NCBI GenBank assembly: GCA_022486585.1
Contig: JAKVKI010000021.1
Coordinates: forward strand, 1-33,145
Direction: 5' to 3'
DNA length: 33,145 nt
From: Megasphaera sp.
Lineage (GTDB): Bacteria > Bacillota > Negativicutes > Veillonellales > Megasphaeraceae
Under the pieces are notes generated by a model that did no database searches, was not told the origin of the DNA, and saw only the letters and a program-made list of their open reading frames with translations. Below, in pieces: positions 7,913-17,236 of this stretch (positions within the stretch are counted from its first letter, which is position 1; each line of letters starts with the position of its first letter). A program made the translations under genes and the position numbers.

Positions 7913-9606
7913 TGTGTATCTCCTCCTAATTCCATTTCATCGAGGCGCTTACCACCCGGTACCATGGGATAGACATTTTCGTCTTCGGGAATGAATACAT
8001 CTAAGAGCGCCGGCCCTTTTGTCGCAAAAAAGGTATCTAGTGCCGCATCCAGTGCCTTAGGGTCGCGGACCGTATAGCCCGGCACACCCATCGCTTTGGA
8101 AATATTCGTCAAGTCGGGGTTGTCACCAATGACTGACTGGGAACAATGACCGCCATAGAACATCCGCTGCCACTGATTGACCATGCCCAGGACATTATTG
8201 TGCACGACAATGACCTTCACATCGACACCATATTTATGGATCGTAGCAAATTCCTGACAATTCATCATGATACTGCCATCGCCGGTATATAGCACGACCT
8301 GCTTATCCGGACAGCCGATTTTAGCTCCCATCGCAGCCGGCAGGCCATATCCCATCGTGCCAAGACCGCCGGAGGAAATGAAATGACGGGGCTTACGAAT
8401 AGTACAGAACTGGGCAGCCCACATCTGATGCTGTCCTACATCGGTAACGACGATCGTGTCTTCATCGGTACGACGGTTAACTTCTTTATAGAGGGTTTCC
8501 GGTGATACGGCTTCTGGCAGAGACCGCGTCGCAAAAGGATGCGCTGCCTGCATCGCCAGGACTTCCTGCCGCCATGGCGCAAAGCGTTTGGCAAAATCAA
8601 CAGGACTGTCAGCCAGTTTTTTTTCACACAGCGGCAACGACCACTGTAAATCGCCGTTGACACTGATGTCGGCATGGACGATTTTATTGATTTCTACTTT
8701 ATCGATATCGAAATGGACGATCTGCGCGTTCGGAGCGAAGTTTTCTACGTCGCCAGTAACTCGGTCATCAAAACGGGCACCGACAGCGATGAGCAAATCA
8801 CACTGAGTAACAGCCATGTTGGCCGCATAAGAGCCGTGCATGCCAACCATACCCAAATGACCGCAATACTCGTCTGATACAGCGCCTTTACCCATGAGCG
8901 TCGTCACGACAGGAACCTGTGTATGCTGAACGATCTGTCGCAGCGATTCTGCTGTATTCGACAGAATAACGCCGCCACCTGTCAGCAGCACTGGCCGTTC
9001 TGCCCGTTCCAAGGCATCAACGGCCTTATCCAAATCATAGACCTGTCCTGTATATTTTCCGCTGTATCCGCGCATCTGTACCGTTTCGGGATATTCATAG
9101 TCTAGTGTTGCATCAAATACATCTTTAGCAACATCGACAAGGACCGGACCGGGTCTGCCAGTCGTCGCAATATAAAAGGCTTCCTTCAAGACCCGCGGCA
9201 GATCCCTGACATTCTTCACTAAATAGTTGTTTTTCGTAATCGGCGTCGTAATACCGGAAATATCCGCTTCCTGAAAGGAATCGCGTCCGATATACTGGGT
9301 CGCAACCTGGCCGCTAATGACGACGAGGGGAATGGAATCCATATTGGCCGTGGCGATGCCCGTGACCATGTTGCACACACCCGGGCCGGAGGTAGCGAAA
9401 CATACACCTGGTTTACCTGTGGCTCTGGCATAGCCGTCTGCTGCATGGACAGCACCCTGTTCGTGGCCCGTTAAAATATGGGGAAATTTTTGTTTGTATA
9501 CTTCATCGTACAAGGTCAGAACAGAACCGCCGGGATACCCGAAGACGACTTGTACATGTTCTCGTTTCAAGCTTTCGATAATCGCTTGCGCACCGGTCAT
9601 GATCAT
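7909..9606 (-). CDS. ilvB: Acetolactate synthase large (catalytic) subunit
   Basis: IlvB condenses pyruvate with pyruvate or 2-ketobutyrate using thiamine diphosphate, the first common step to valine, leucine and isoleucine. Landmarks are GYPGGSVLTLYDE, the catalytic Glu in GHEQGAVHAADGYARATG, SGPGVCNMVTGIA, and the thiamine diphosphate motif from TGDGSIMMN to VIVVHNN. The product is 565 residues when started at 9606 (MIMTGAQ), which matches relatives and lies 10 bases from AAGGGGG; an ATG at 9615 is possible but almost touches that site. It overlaps ilvN by four bases downstream and follows ilvC after a short gap with a hairpin. Confidence 0.96.
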   Translation of the reverse strand: MIMTGAQAIIESLKREHVQVVFGYPGGSVLTLYDEVYKQKFPHILTGHEQGAVHAADGYARATGKPGVCFATSGPGVCNMVTGIATANMDSIPLVVISGQVATQYIGRDSFQEADISGITTPITKNNYLVKNVRDLPRVLKEAFYIATTGRPGPVLVDVAKDVFDATLDYEYPETVQMRGYSGKYTGQVYDLDKAVDALERAERPVLLTGGGVILSNTAESLRQIVQHTQVPVVTTLMGKGAVSDEYCGHLGMVGMHGSYAANMAVTQCDLLIAVGARFDDRVTGDVENFAPNAQIVHFDIDKVEINKIVHADISVNGDLQWSLPLCEKKLADSPVDFAKRFAPWRQEVLAMQAAHPFATRSLPEAVSPETLYKEVNRRTDEDTIVVTDVGQHQMWAAQFCTIRKPRHFISSGGLGTMGYGLPAAMGAKIGCPDKQVVLYTGDGSIMMNCQEFATIHKYGVDVKVIVVHNNVLGMVNQWQRMFYGGHCSQSVIGDNPDLTNISKAMGVPGYTVRDPKALDAALDTFFATKGPALLDVFIPEDENVYPMVPGGKRLDEMELGGDTQ

Positions 9607-9634
9607 AAGATCCATGCCCCCTTTTCTATTACAC

Positions 9635-9661
9635 TGCAAAGCCCTTCATCGGTGCTTTGCA
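9635..9661 (-). repeat. Intercistronic hairpin between ilvC and ilvB
   Basis: TGCAAAGC and GCTTTGCA form an 8-base perfect stem around an 11-base loop. No T run follows, so it is more likely a processing or stability element that tunes ilvB relative to ilvC than a terminator. Confidence 0.5.
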
Positions 9662-9681
9662 TACCGTCGTTGCTATCTAAA

Positions 9682-10794
<1,113 letters not shown>

Positions 10795-10805
10795 TCAAGC
10801 GGCAT

Positions 10806-10839
10806 AAAAAAAACCGCCCCTCACTTATGTGAGGGACGG
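10806..10839 (-). terminator. Terminator of the ilvC T-box leader
   Basis: On the - strand an 11-base stem (CCGTCCCTCAC with GTGAGGGGCGG) and a 4-base loop are followed by eight T. It is the off state of the T-box switch before ilvC. Confidence 0.94.
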
Positions 10840-11096
10840 ATAAGATTCCGCGATACCACCCTGATTCCTGATGCATTACTGCTATCAGGCACTCGACAAC
10901 GTACCAACATACGCGTTTCCGTTAACGTGGAAAAACCGTCGACGCTTAATCTGCTTCAGCGCCACTCCTCGGGGAGGATTTTCACATGTCCGTCATTACC
11001 AGCTCGCACCACCCGCTGGCTCTCTGAAAATGTACTGTCCACATTACTCTTTCCCGTCATCAGATTTCTCTGTGTCGCTTCCCGTTTGAGAAGCTT
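10806..11096 (-). promoter_or_regulatory. T-box leader of ilvCBN, apparent Ile (AUC) specifier
   Basis: The layout is the same as in the ilvD leader: GGGAAAGAGTAATG, CAGAGAGCC, GGTGCGAG, and the core AGGGTGGTATCGCGG. The 60 bases at 10861-10920 differ from 7021-7080 at only five positions, so one leader is a copy of the other. The specifier loop reads TGAAA-ATC-CTCCCC, placing ATC at 10977-10979, an isoleucine codon. Uncharged tRNA-Ile would turn on ilvC, ilvB and ilvN. Confidence 0.92.
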
Positions 11097-11102
11097 GAAC
11101 AC

Positions 11103-11131
11103 ATTCTACAAAATGATTGCGTTTTTGTCAA
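11103..11131 (-). promoter_or_regulatory. Promoter of ilvCBN
   Basis: TTGACA (11126-11131) and TAGAAT (11103-11108) are 17 bases apart, with the start near 11096, just before T-box Stem I. Confidence 0.85.
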
Positions 11132-11164
11132 GGACTTTTCTTTCATTATTTTTGAAAAGCAATG

Positions 11165-11177
11165 GTTAAACGTTTAC
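11165..11177. promoter_or_regulatory. Candidate activator site upstream of the ilvCBN promoter
   Basis: The sequence is GTTAAACGTTTAC on the + strand, with an 10-base perfect palindrome TAAACGTTTA centred at 11171/11172. Thirty-five bases separate the core (ending ACGTTTA on the - strand) from the -35, as at ilvD. It also sits in the loop of a TTTGAAAAG/CTTTTCAAA inverted repeat that spans the end of the DUF815 unit. Confidence 0.5.
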
Positions 11178-11192
11178 TTTTCAAACATTTTA

Positions 11193-12425
11193 TTATTTTT
11201 GATTCCCTAGATACCATTTGACGAATTGCCGGGCAATGCGGCCGTTCCGGCCAGAATGTTCCATTTCCCAACGGATGCCTTGGATACGCAATTCTTCTTG
11301 TGACAAGTGCACGCCTGCCTTCTGCAATTCATTATCAATAATGCGTAAATATTCATCCTGTGTCGGCGCTGAGTAATGCAGGATGAGGCCAAAGCGGTCT
11401 GCCAGAGAAATGGATTCATTGGTGCTGTCGTCACGATAAACTTCATCCAGGTCGTCATTGCGGTCACGCCACGTTTCCTTCAAGAGATGGCGCCGGTTCG
11501 ACGTCGCATAAATAAGGACGTTATCCGGCTGTGGTGTCGCACCGCCGTCGATAGCTGATTTTAAATATTTATACTCTTTTTCATCTTCATCAAAAGACAA
11601 GTCATCAAAGAAAAGGATGAATTTTTTACTGCGAATGCGGCTCAGTTTTTCCATGACCGCCGGCAAATAAAGCAACTGTCCCCGTGATATTTGGAGCAGG
11701 CGCAGACCATCTTTATAGTAACGATAAATAAGCGCTTTAACAGCTGTCGATTTCCCTGTTCCGCGTGATCCTGTAAGGAGCACATTATTCGCTTCTTTCC
11801 CTGCCATGAACTGATCCGTATTGGCCAATAATTTAGCTTTTTGCATATCATATCCAATAAGGTCTTCCCAAGCGAACTGCGGGAACGGATCGATACCAAC
11901 GGCCTGACCGGTCTCATCCAGCCGGAATGCCATGAAGCGAGCCAATTTACCCCTGCCATAGACAGCATAATGGCTGAGCAATACCTGGGCTCCTTCAGCC
12001 GGTGTCACTGCATTACTGAGGGCCTGACTGAGCGTATCCAGATTATTGTCCTGCCGGAGAGCTGCCGGTTCATAGGCATCAAGGAGGGCATTGCCCGTAA
12101 TGTCCGATGCGCTGGCCTTTATGTACGGCCACAAAAGCGTCATATCCGCTGCCATGGCCGCCATCAAGCCCTTACCAGGCCTGCCATTCTGTTCGATCGA
12201 TGCAGCGGCAATGTTGTCCCCTTCACACAAAAGCCACACTACATAACGGCGCAATACATTGCCGGACAAACCAAGTATCTCTGCTTGTTCAAGCAGTGCT
12301 GCCGTTGCCGTACTGGACGTATTGGCATCACTCGGATCGGCGATACACGCAAGAATTGTCTGAAACGTCGCATCATCAAGAAAATGGCGACATACGACCA
12401 AGCCTTGTAAATCTGGATACATCAT
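11193..12425 (-). CDS. DUF815-type AAA ATPase
   Basis: The 410-residue protein has an N-terminal helical part of about 200 residues and then an AAA core with Walker A LLTGSRGTGKSTAVKAL, Walker B FILFFDDLSF, a sensor-like IYATSNRRHL, and an arginine-rich C-terminal lid. This fits the DUF815 (IstB/DnaA-like) family found in many Firmicutes, whose cellular role is not settled. No membrane segment or signal peptide is seen, so it is cytoplasmic. GGGGGG lies 7 bases before the ATGATG start. It appears to have its own promoter overlapping the end of the permease gene upstream. No good terminator separates it from the ilvC promoter. The family call is good, the function unknown. Confidence 0.85.
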   Translation of the reverse strand: MMYPDLQGLVVCRHFLDDATFQTILACIADPSDANTSSTATAALLEQAEILGLSGNVLRRYVVWLLCEGDNIAAASIEQNGRPGKGLMAAMAADMTLLWPYIKASASDITGNALLDAYEPAALRQDNNLDTLSQALSNAVTPAEGAQVLLSHYAVYGRGKLARFMAFRLDETGQAVGIDPFPQFAWEDLIGYDMQKAKLLANTDQFMAGKEANNVLLTGSRGTGKSTAVKALIYRYYKDGLRLLQISRGQLLYLPAVMEKLSRIRSKKFILFFDDLSFDEDEKEYKYLKSAIDGGATPQPDNVLIYATSNRRHLLKETWRDRNDDLDEVYRDDSTNESISLADRFGLILHYSAPTQDEYLRIIDNELQKAGVHLSQEELRIQGIRWEMEHSGRNGRIARQFVKWYLGNQK

Positions 12426-12468
12426 ATGAATTCCCCCCTGTTATTCTGCTACTTTATGGTTATCTACC

Positions 12469-12497
12469 TTTATAACAAAAACAGACAAGAAAATCAA
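12469..12497 (-). promoter_or_regulatory. Likely promoter of the DUF815 ATPase gene
   Basis: TTGATT (12492-12497) and TATAAA (12469-12474) are 17 bases apart on the - strand. The -35 overlaps the stop codon of the upstream permease gene. Confidence 0.55.
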
Positions 12498-13657
12498 GTC
12501 TTTTCTCCAGATGATTTTATCACACTGTACCGTTTCATACCCCATCCAAAGGTAACATAGGCCCCTGCCAGACACACTGCACCGAGCAGGCAGAGGATAC
12601 CAACATTATGGTACAGCGACGGCGAATGGCCCCACAAGAACAAATTACGCGCTGTATCCGACAGATACGACAAGGGGAAGAGCTTGGCTAGCATTTGTAA
12701 AAAAGGGGTCATAGAAAGGCCTGGCCACGTATAGCCGGAAAAGATGAATGCCGGCACAGGATACATAATGATCATACGGATAAATTGCATTTCCGTCCGA
12801 AAGAGGGATGCCACTAGCATACAAAATCCAATAGCGGCAAAACAAAAGGATCCACCCAAGCTAAATAAATCAATAAACGGCGCCTTGACGGGAATCCCCC
12901 ACAGGACATGGGCCAAGACGATGACCAAGGTATAGGACAGCATGGACAGAAGCCAATAGAACACCGCCTTGACACCCATTAGGAGCCAGCGCGGATACGC
13001 GAACCCGCCGTTTTTGTATTCAAAGGTCATAGCCGCGCCTACACAGAACAGGATGCCTTGCTGGAAGGCGACCATTGCCAGACCGATGAGGAAGAAGAAC
13101 GTATAGCCCTGGGTCGTATTATTCATGACACGGTACTGGCACTCTACAGGAGCAATATACTTAGCAACAGACTGGGCGTCCGACCCGGTCGCTAAGGCCG
13201 TCCGCTGTACAGCCAGCCGATTGGAGAAATCAGCTGTAATATTCTGCGCTGCTGAGCTGGTAATATTCGTCAAAATAATGTTGGAGCCATTGATCATGAG
13301 CAACACCTTGGAGGACCGGCCCGTTTTTATCTGTTTCGAAAAATCCCGAGGAATCTGCACGGCGACATAGGCTTTCTTTTCTTTCAAGGCCCTGTTCATT
13401 TCCTCTACAGAACGGGCATATTCAACAATCCGGAAGCTGTCACTATCATCAAAATCCTGAATGAGCTGCCGGCTCGTATAGGACTGTTCTTCATCAAAGA
13501 TCACACAAGGCACGTGTTTGACAATATTAGGCATGTAGAGAATACCAAATACAATCAAATACGCTGCTGCCGCACCGAACAGGAAGATGAACCGCCGTTT
13601 ATCCGCAATACATTCCCGTATTTCACGATGCAGGATTCCTAATATCGTCTGTATCAC
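12494..13657 (-). CDS. ABC-2 type transporter permease, second subunit
   Basis: The 387-residue protein has the YhhJ/YbhR layout: one N-terminal membrane helix (residues ~20-40), a large extracytoplasmic domain with VPCVIFDEEQSYTSRQLIQ and AYVAVQIPRDFS, then five or six C-terminal helices. I place the start at a GTG (13655-13657) that overlaps the upstream stop in a GTGA arrangement, with AAAGGGGG 9 bases before it. The ATG further upstream would add 45 residues encoded inside the neighbouring gene in another frame. It is a paralogue of the preceding permease and the two probably form a heterodimeric export channel. No nucleotide-binding subunit is encoded nearby. Substrate unknown. Confidence 0.87.
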   Translation of the reverse strand: MIQTILGILHREIRECIADKRRFIFLFGAAAAYLIVFGILYMPNIVKHVPCVIFDEEQSYTSRQLIQDFDDSDSFRIVEYARSVEEMNRALKEKKAYVAVQIPRDFSKQIKTGRSSKVLLMINGSNIILTNITSSAAQNITADFSNRLAVQRTALATGSDAQSVAKYIAPVECQYRVMNNTTQGYTFFFLIGLAMVAFQQGILFCVGAAMTFEYKNGGFAYPRWLLMGVKAVFYWLLSMLSYTLVIVLAHVLWGIPVKAPFIDLFSLGGSFCFAAIGFCMLVASLFRTEMQFIRMIIMYPVPAFIFSGYTWPGLSMTPFLQMLAKLFPLSYLSDTARNLFLWGHSPSLYHNVGILCLLGAVCLAGAYVTFGWGMKRYSVIKSSGEKT

Positions 13658-14838
13658 GTCGGTGTGCCCCCTTTCTTCATCCGGTGCAAAATCGAACGCA
13701 AGCCGCCAAAATGACGGCGAAAGGAAAAGATGCCCACTGCAGTTGCTGTAGAAATGACACCGCCTATGATCATGGCACCACAGTCGCCCCACAATGTAGG
13801 TGCATACCCTGACAACAGGATATCCCGCAGGTTATCACCGGCCCTGGTCATGGGCATGACAAAGGATATCGCGTACGCCAAGTCGTTCATACTGAACGGC
13901 GGCCACGACAGACCGCTATACAGGAGACCTGGCATGATATAGACCATCGGCGCCTGCAGGGACAGCTCTCGTGACGGGCAGCATGCCGAGAAAATCATGA
14001 GCACGCCTATGAGGAAAAAGGCAAATGCCCCTGCCAGGACACCTGCGTCAAGCCAGCTGCCGCGCATCGGTACGTCAAATCCATATACTGTCACTGCCAA
14101 CGCCAGGAAAAACGCCGGAATCGATGCCAGCCAGTATGGCACGGCTTTGCCGACAAGGATATACACAGACGGACATTCCCGGCTATAGCGACGTCGCAGC
14201 AACTCCGTCACGACAACAGGGGCGAAACAAATCATGAGACCGATTTGGAACCCATTCATCATAAGCCCGGACAACATGAACGAACTATAGCCGGTCGTCG
14301 GGTTATTAAGGATACGGACGCCGAGCTGTACCGGATAGGCTGCATGGATCGCCGCATCAGGCAATATACCGCCGGCTTGAAGCATGCTCTTGGATACGGC
14401 TACGGCAAAGGTACGGCTCACTTCCTGGGTCGTACTGATAGCGGCATTACCGAACATATTATTTGCCGAATTAGTAATAAATAAAATATTCGATGCATTG
14501 CCACCCTTTACATCTTTAGAAAAATTTCTCGGTATCTGCAACCCTGCCAGCGCCGTCCCGTCATTGATTGCTTCCTCCAGCTCCTGCTGGTCGCTCACGT
14601 AGACTGCTATATTGAATCGTTCTGTATCATCGTACATCTGTATGAGCTGCCGGCTCAGACTGCTCTGATCCTGATCATACACCGCCAGCGGAATGTTATT
14701 GACGACATTCTTCTCATAGACGAAGCCGAACAGGACTGCAAATAAGAGCGGCACAAAAAAGATAATCAACAAAAGTGGCACTTTTCCTCCTAAGAGGTAG
14801 CGTGTTTCGTCACGAATGATTGTTGTTAGCCATTTCAT
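13654..14838 (-). CDS. ABC-2 type transporter permease, first subunit
   Basis: The 394-residue protein has the same architecture as its neighbour: an N-terminal helix (LLLIIFFVPLLFAVLFGFVY), an outer domain beginning IPLAVYDQDQSSLSRQLIQ and including LAGLQIPRNFS, and a C-terminal membrane domain ending in a basic tail. It belongs to the drug/solute export permeases that pair with HlyD-type adaptors. Its ATG overlaps the adaptor stop (ATGA) and its own stop overlaps the next permease start (GTGA), so all three are coupled. No ATPase gene is in the operon, which is unusual because an ABC ATPase, often a double one, commonly sits between adaptor and permeases. Confidence 0.88.
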   Translation of the reverse strand: MKWLTTIIRDETRYLLGGKVPLLLIIFFVPLLFAVLFGFVYEKNVVNNIPLAVYDQDQSSLSRQLIQMYDDTERFNIAVYVSDQQELEEAINDGTALAGLQIPRNFSKDVKGGNASNILFITNSANNMFGNAAISTTQEVSRTFAVAVSKSMLQAGGILPDAAIHAAYPVQLGVRILNNPTTGYSSFMLSGLMMNGFQIGLMICFAPVVVTELLRRRYSRECPSVYILVGKAVPYWLASIPAFFLALAVTVYGFDVPMRGSWLDAGVLAGAFAFFLIGVLMIFSACCPSRELSLQAPMVYIMPGLLYSGLSWPPFSMNDLAYAISFVMPMTRAGDNLRDILLSGYAPTLWGDCGAMIIGGVISTATAVGIFSFRRHFGGLRSILHRMKKGGTPT

Positions 14839-15854
14839 GAAGCATCCCCCACGATTTGGAAGCGCATGCCCGGCCGCAATGCTGCAGCGTTGACCTGGAC
14901 TTTGACATTAAAGCTGATAATATCCGTATCATCGCCCCGTTCACTCGTAGCACGGGAGGTCGCAAATTCTGCTTTTTGACTGATATCCGTAATCGTACCG
15001 GTCACGGTAGTCTTGCCGTCCCGGGCTCGAAGTGTCACCGCTTGATTGAGGTGATATTTCGACAATTCTGTTTCCGGGACTTTTACATCGACCCAGTTAT
15101 CCGTCGGATCCTGTACGGCTACAAGCGGTGTACCTGTTGAAATCATAGAACCTTCTTCGATATATTTTTCCGTAATGATACCATCAAAGGGTGCCCTGAT
15201 TTCCGTTTCTGACAGCGATACTTCGATTTCCTGCAGTGCCGCTTGGGCTTGTTCCAATTTCTGCGCTGCTGCCGCTTCATTCGCCTTGTTGACATCTGTC
15301 GTCATCAACGTAGAATTAGCCTGATCTACAGCCTGACCGGACTGATCGTAAGCTGCCTGCGCCGCTTCATAGTTCGTGCGGTACTGATCATAGACTTGTT
15401 TAGATACAGCACCGCTGTCGAGCAGCGAGGCATATCGTTCATAATCAGCTTTGGCCAGACGCAGACTCGTTTCTGCTTTCTGCTGTGCCGCCTGGGCCTG
15501 TCCCAAAGCCGACTGGGTCGTACCGCTTTGCATGGTCGTCGTATACGATGCCTGAGTCTGCTGTGCCTCCAGTGTCTTAATATTGGCTTCAGCCTGGGCT
15601 TTTTTTGTCAGCAGATCACGCTGATCGATAATGGCCAAAAGCTGTCCTTGTTTGACTGTATCGCCTTCTTTGACATTGAGTTGCACGACACGACCAGAAA
15701 TTTTAGAATTGATGTCGATTTCCTTGGCATCAGCACGACCCCATGTTTCTTGTGATGCCGTCGTACTGCCGGAACACCCTGCACTTACCAGGCAGATGAC
15801 CAACATCATCAAGGTCATCACCACTGCCAGTCCCTTATGTATTCCCCGTTTCAT
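14835..15854 (-). CDS. HlyD/EmrA-type periplasmic adaptor lipoprotein
   Basis: The 339-residue protein starts with a lipoprotein signal ending in VSAGC, so it is anchored in a membrane by a lipid. A lipoyl-like half (IDINSKISGRVVQLNVKEGD) is followed by a long Ala/Gln-rich coiled-coil hairpin (residues ~85-200), the second lipoyl half (IRAPFDGIITEKYIEEGSMI) and a beta-barrel ending RPGMRFQIVG. Such adaptors join inner-membrane exporters to an outer-membrane channel, which fits a didermic Negativicutes cell. GAGGAGGAAG precedes the ATG. It is first in a coupled operon with the two permeases and lies downstream of an operator matching that of the adjacent TetR gene. Confidence 0.9.
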   Translation of the reverse strand: MKRGIHKGLAVVMTLMMLVICLVSAGCSGSTTASQETWGRADAKEIDINSKISGRVVQLNVKEGDTVKQGQLLAIIDQRDLLTKKAQAEANIKTLEAQQTQASYTTTMQSGTTQSALGQAQAAQQKAETSLRLAKADYERYASLLDSGAVSKQVYDQYRTNYEAAQAAYDQSGQAVDQANSTLMTTDVNKANEAAAAQKLEQAQAALQEIEVSLSETEIRAPFDGIITEKYIEEGSMISTGTPLVAVQDPTDNWVDVKVPETELSKYHLNQAVTLRARDGKTTVTGTITDISQKAEFATSRATSERGDDTDIISFNVKVQVNAAALRPGMRFQIVGDAS

Positions 15855-15872
15855 ATAACTTCCTCCTCTGCA

Positions 15873-15901
15873 TAAATATGTTTGTATTGAACGTGTTCAA
15901 A
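15873..15901 (-). promoter_or_regulatory. Export operon promoter with TetR-type operator
   Basis: A perfect palindrome with arms TTGAAC and GTTCAA around GT (15887-15900) overlaps a possible -35 (TTGAAC, 15895-15900), followed by 16 bases and TATTTA (15873-15878). Nearly the same palindrome lies at the tetR start, so the TetR protein probably represses here. Confidence 0.7.
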
Positions 15902-15935
15902 TTTTTGGCAGACGAATCCCTTCGTCTGAAATACC

Positions 15936-16607
15936 TCAATCTTTGACCGGATAATCTCGTAATTGATTGCCTATACGGCTCCACAAGGCTTCATGTTCCT
16001 GCAACTTCGCCTGGATCTCCTGAATACGCAACGGTTCTACACCGAAGGTCTGCAGCGCCAGGGCCACCAGTTCTTCGCGGCTCTTGCGATGATCAATATC
16101 CCGTTCGAAATAAAATTCAGCCACACAGCCCCACATGGCGCCTTTAATGAGTACGGTCTTATGGTAATATTCATCACGGCTCACTTCGTAAGGAGTCCCG
16201 TCGAACAGTGCCCGTGCCATGACTGCGAACTGTTCCACCATCTTTTCAAAGGCCAGCCGGGACGAATAACCGGCAAAATAACATTCGCGAACGACATCGC
16301 TGTTTTCAACGGCTTTCAGCTCTACTTCACAAACAGCTGCATATTTAAAGACAGGTGATTCTTTGGCGCAAATTTCATTGATTTGCTGAATGCATTGCTG
16401 AGTCAATGACAAAATCAACGCCTGAAAGATATCTTCCTTGCTCTTATACAAATAGTAGATACTGCCCGTCAACACACCGGACCGTTCGACGATTTGGCGG
16501 ATAGTCGTCTTCTTATACCCTTGCTGGGTAAACAGGTCCTTGGCGCTGTTCAATATTTTGCGTCGCACTTCTGCCAGATGCACTTCTGAACGTTGTCTTC
16601 CCTTCAT
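15936..16607 (-). CDS. TetR-family transcriptional regulator
   Basis: The 223-residue protein has an N-terminal helix-turn-helix (ILNSAKDLFTQQGYKKTTIR, then QIVERSGVLTGSIYYLYKSKED) characteristic of TetR repressors and an all-helical ligand domain. I start at 16607 because GAGGG lies 6 bases before that ATG and touches the in-frame ATG at 16613. It lies directly upstream of, and in the same direction as, the adaptor-permease operon, separated by 81 bases. Matching operators at its own start and at the operon promoter indicate autoregulation and control of the exporter. The ligand is unknown, but probably a compound the pump exports. Confidence 0.9.
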   Translation of the reverse strand: MKGRQRSEVHLAEVRRKILNSAKDLFTQQGYKKTTIRQIVERSGVLTGSIYYLYKSKEDIFQALILSLTQQCIQQINEICAKESPVFKYAAVCEVELKAVENSDVVRECYFAGYSSRLAFEKMVEQFAVMARALFDGTPYEVSRDEYYHKTVLIKGAMWGCVAEFYFERDIDHRKSREELVALALQTFGVEPLRIQEIQAKLQEHEALWSRIGNQLRDYPVKD

Positions 16608-16644
16608 ATACATCCCTCTTTATAAACTATGTCGAATCGTTAAG

Positions 16645-16658
16645 TTGAATATGTTCAA
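16645..16658. promoter_or_regulatory. TetR-type operator at the tetR promoter
   Basis: TTGAATATGTTCAA has arms TTGAA and TTCAA with one mismatch in the sixth position, matching TTGAACGTGTTCAA at the export operon. It covers the expected transcription start of tetR, a classic repressor position. Confidence 0.72.
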
Positions 16659-16662
16659 ATAA

Positions 16663-16692
16663 ATCATATACCTATTGTACAGGCTCTGTCAA
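16663..16692 (-). promoter_or_regulatory. Promoter of the tetR gene
   Basis: TTGACA (16687-16692) and TATGAT (16663-16668) are separated by 18 bases; the start is expected near 16656, inside the operator. Confidence 0.72.
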
Positions 16693-16715
16693 TAGGTGAA
16701 CACTTCATTTATGAC

Positions 16716-16739
16716 AAATAGCAGCTGCAGCCGCTATTT
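16716..16739 (-). terminator. Hairpin terminator overlapping the stop of the HI0074-like gene
   Basis: AAATAGCGGC and GCTGCTATTT form a 10-base stem (one G-U pair) around TGCA. The T tract is short (TATTTGTC), so this is a moderate terminator. The stop codon TAG lies within the stem. Confidence 0.5.
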
Positions 16740-17105
16740 TGCTGGCTTCAATTCCTTTGCCAGCACTGCGAACACGGCTGTATATTGTTGGATAATACGG
16801 GCTGCGCACTGGCTGACACCATCTTCATACTGACCATTGCGGTCCCGCAGCATCCTAAGCCACTGATCTTCATCTACGAAGAGATATTCTTCATACGCTG
16901 CCATGATGATCTCCTTCGCTGACCCCATAGCCGATATTCCCTTGCCGTCGCGGCGCAGACACTGGCAGAATAGTTGCTGGGCCAAATCGAATTGTTCCAT
17001 AAAAATATGCACAATGCCATGACAAATAAAGATATCCGTCAAGTCCTTCTCTTGTCCTTGCGACAATAGTGCCAAGTGTTTCGTAAATGCATCATATGTA
17101 TCCAT
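16734..17105 (-). CDS. HI0074-like (nucleotidyltransferase substrate-binding/HEPN-related) protein
   Basis: The 123-residue all-helical protein resembles the HI0074 family, the four-helix partner of minimal nucleotidyltransferases and a relative of HEPN toxins. The similarity is by pattern: IVHIFMEQFDLAQQLF for the second helix, then SAKEIIMAAYEEYLFVDE and WLRMLRDRN. In usual members RDRN is followed within a few residues by a His (an R-x4-6-H site); here the sequence is RDRNGQYEDG with no His, so the nuclease-type site looks lost. No minimal nucleotidyltransferase gene lies next to it. The start at 17105 has AGGAGGT 6 bases upstream; the longer open frame up to 17267 is not supported. It has its own promoter and is separated from aspA by a terminator. 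Confidence 0.62.
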   Translation of the reverse strand: MDTYDAFTKHLALLSQGQEKDLTDIFICHGIVHIFMEQFDLAQQLFCQCLRRDGKGISAMGSAKEIIMAAYEEYLFVDEDQWLRMLRDRNGQYEDGVSQCAARIIQQYTAVFAVLAKELKPAK

Positions 17106-17144
17106 TTTAGGACCTCCTAGTTGCCAACATGCGTATATAGTTCT

Positions 17145-17173
17145 ATCATAGCCACTGCGCCGTTTCATTGCAA
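17145..17173 (-). promoter_or_regulatory. Promoter of the HI0074-like gene
   Basis: TTGCAA (17168-17173) and TATGAT (17145-17150) are 17 bases apart on the - strand, right after the aspA terminator. Confidence 0.6.
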
Positions 17174-17209
17174 GACAAAGATGGCAGAGATGAATACATC
17201 CCTGCCATC
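17172..17209 (-). terminator. Terminator of aspA
   Basis: A 13-base stem (GATGGCAGGGATG with CATCTCTGCCATC, one G-U pair) has a 4-base loop and is followed on the - strand by TTTGTCTT. It lies 28 bases after the aspA stop. Confidence 0.82.
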
Positions 17210-17236
17210 GTAAAAAACTGCTATATGCCTGCGTGT

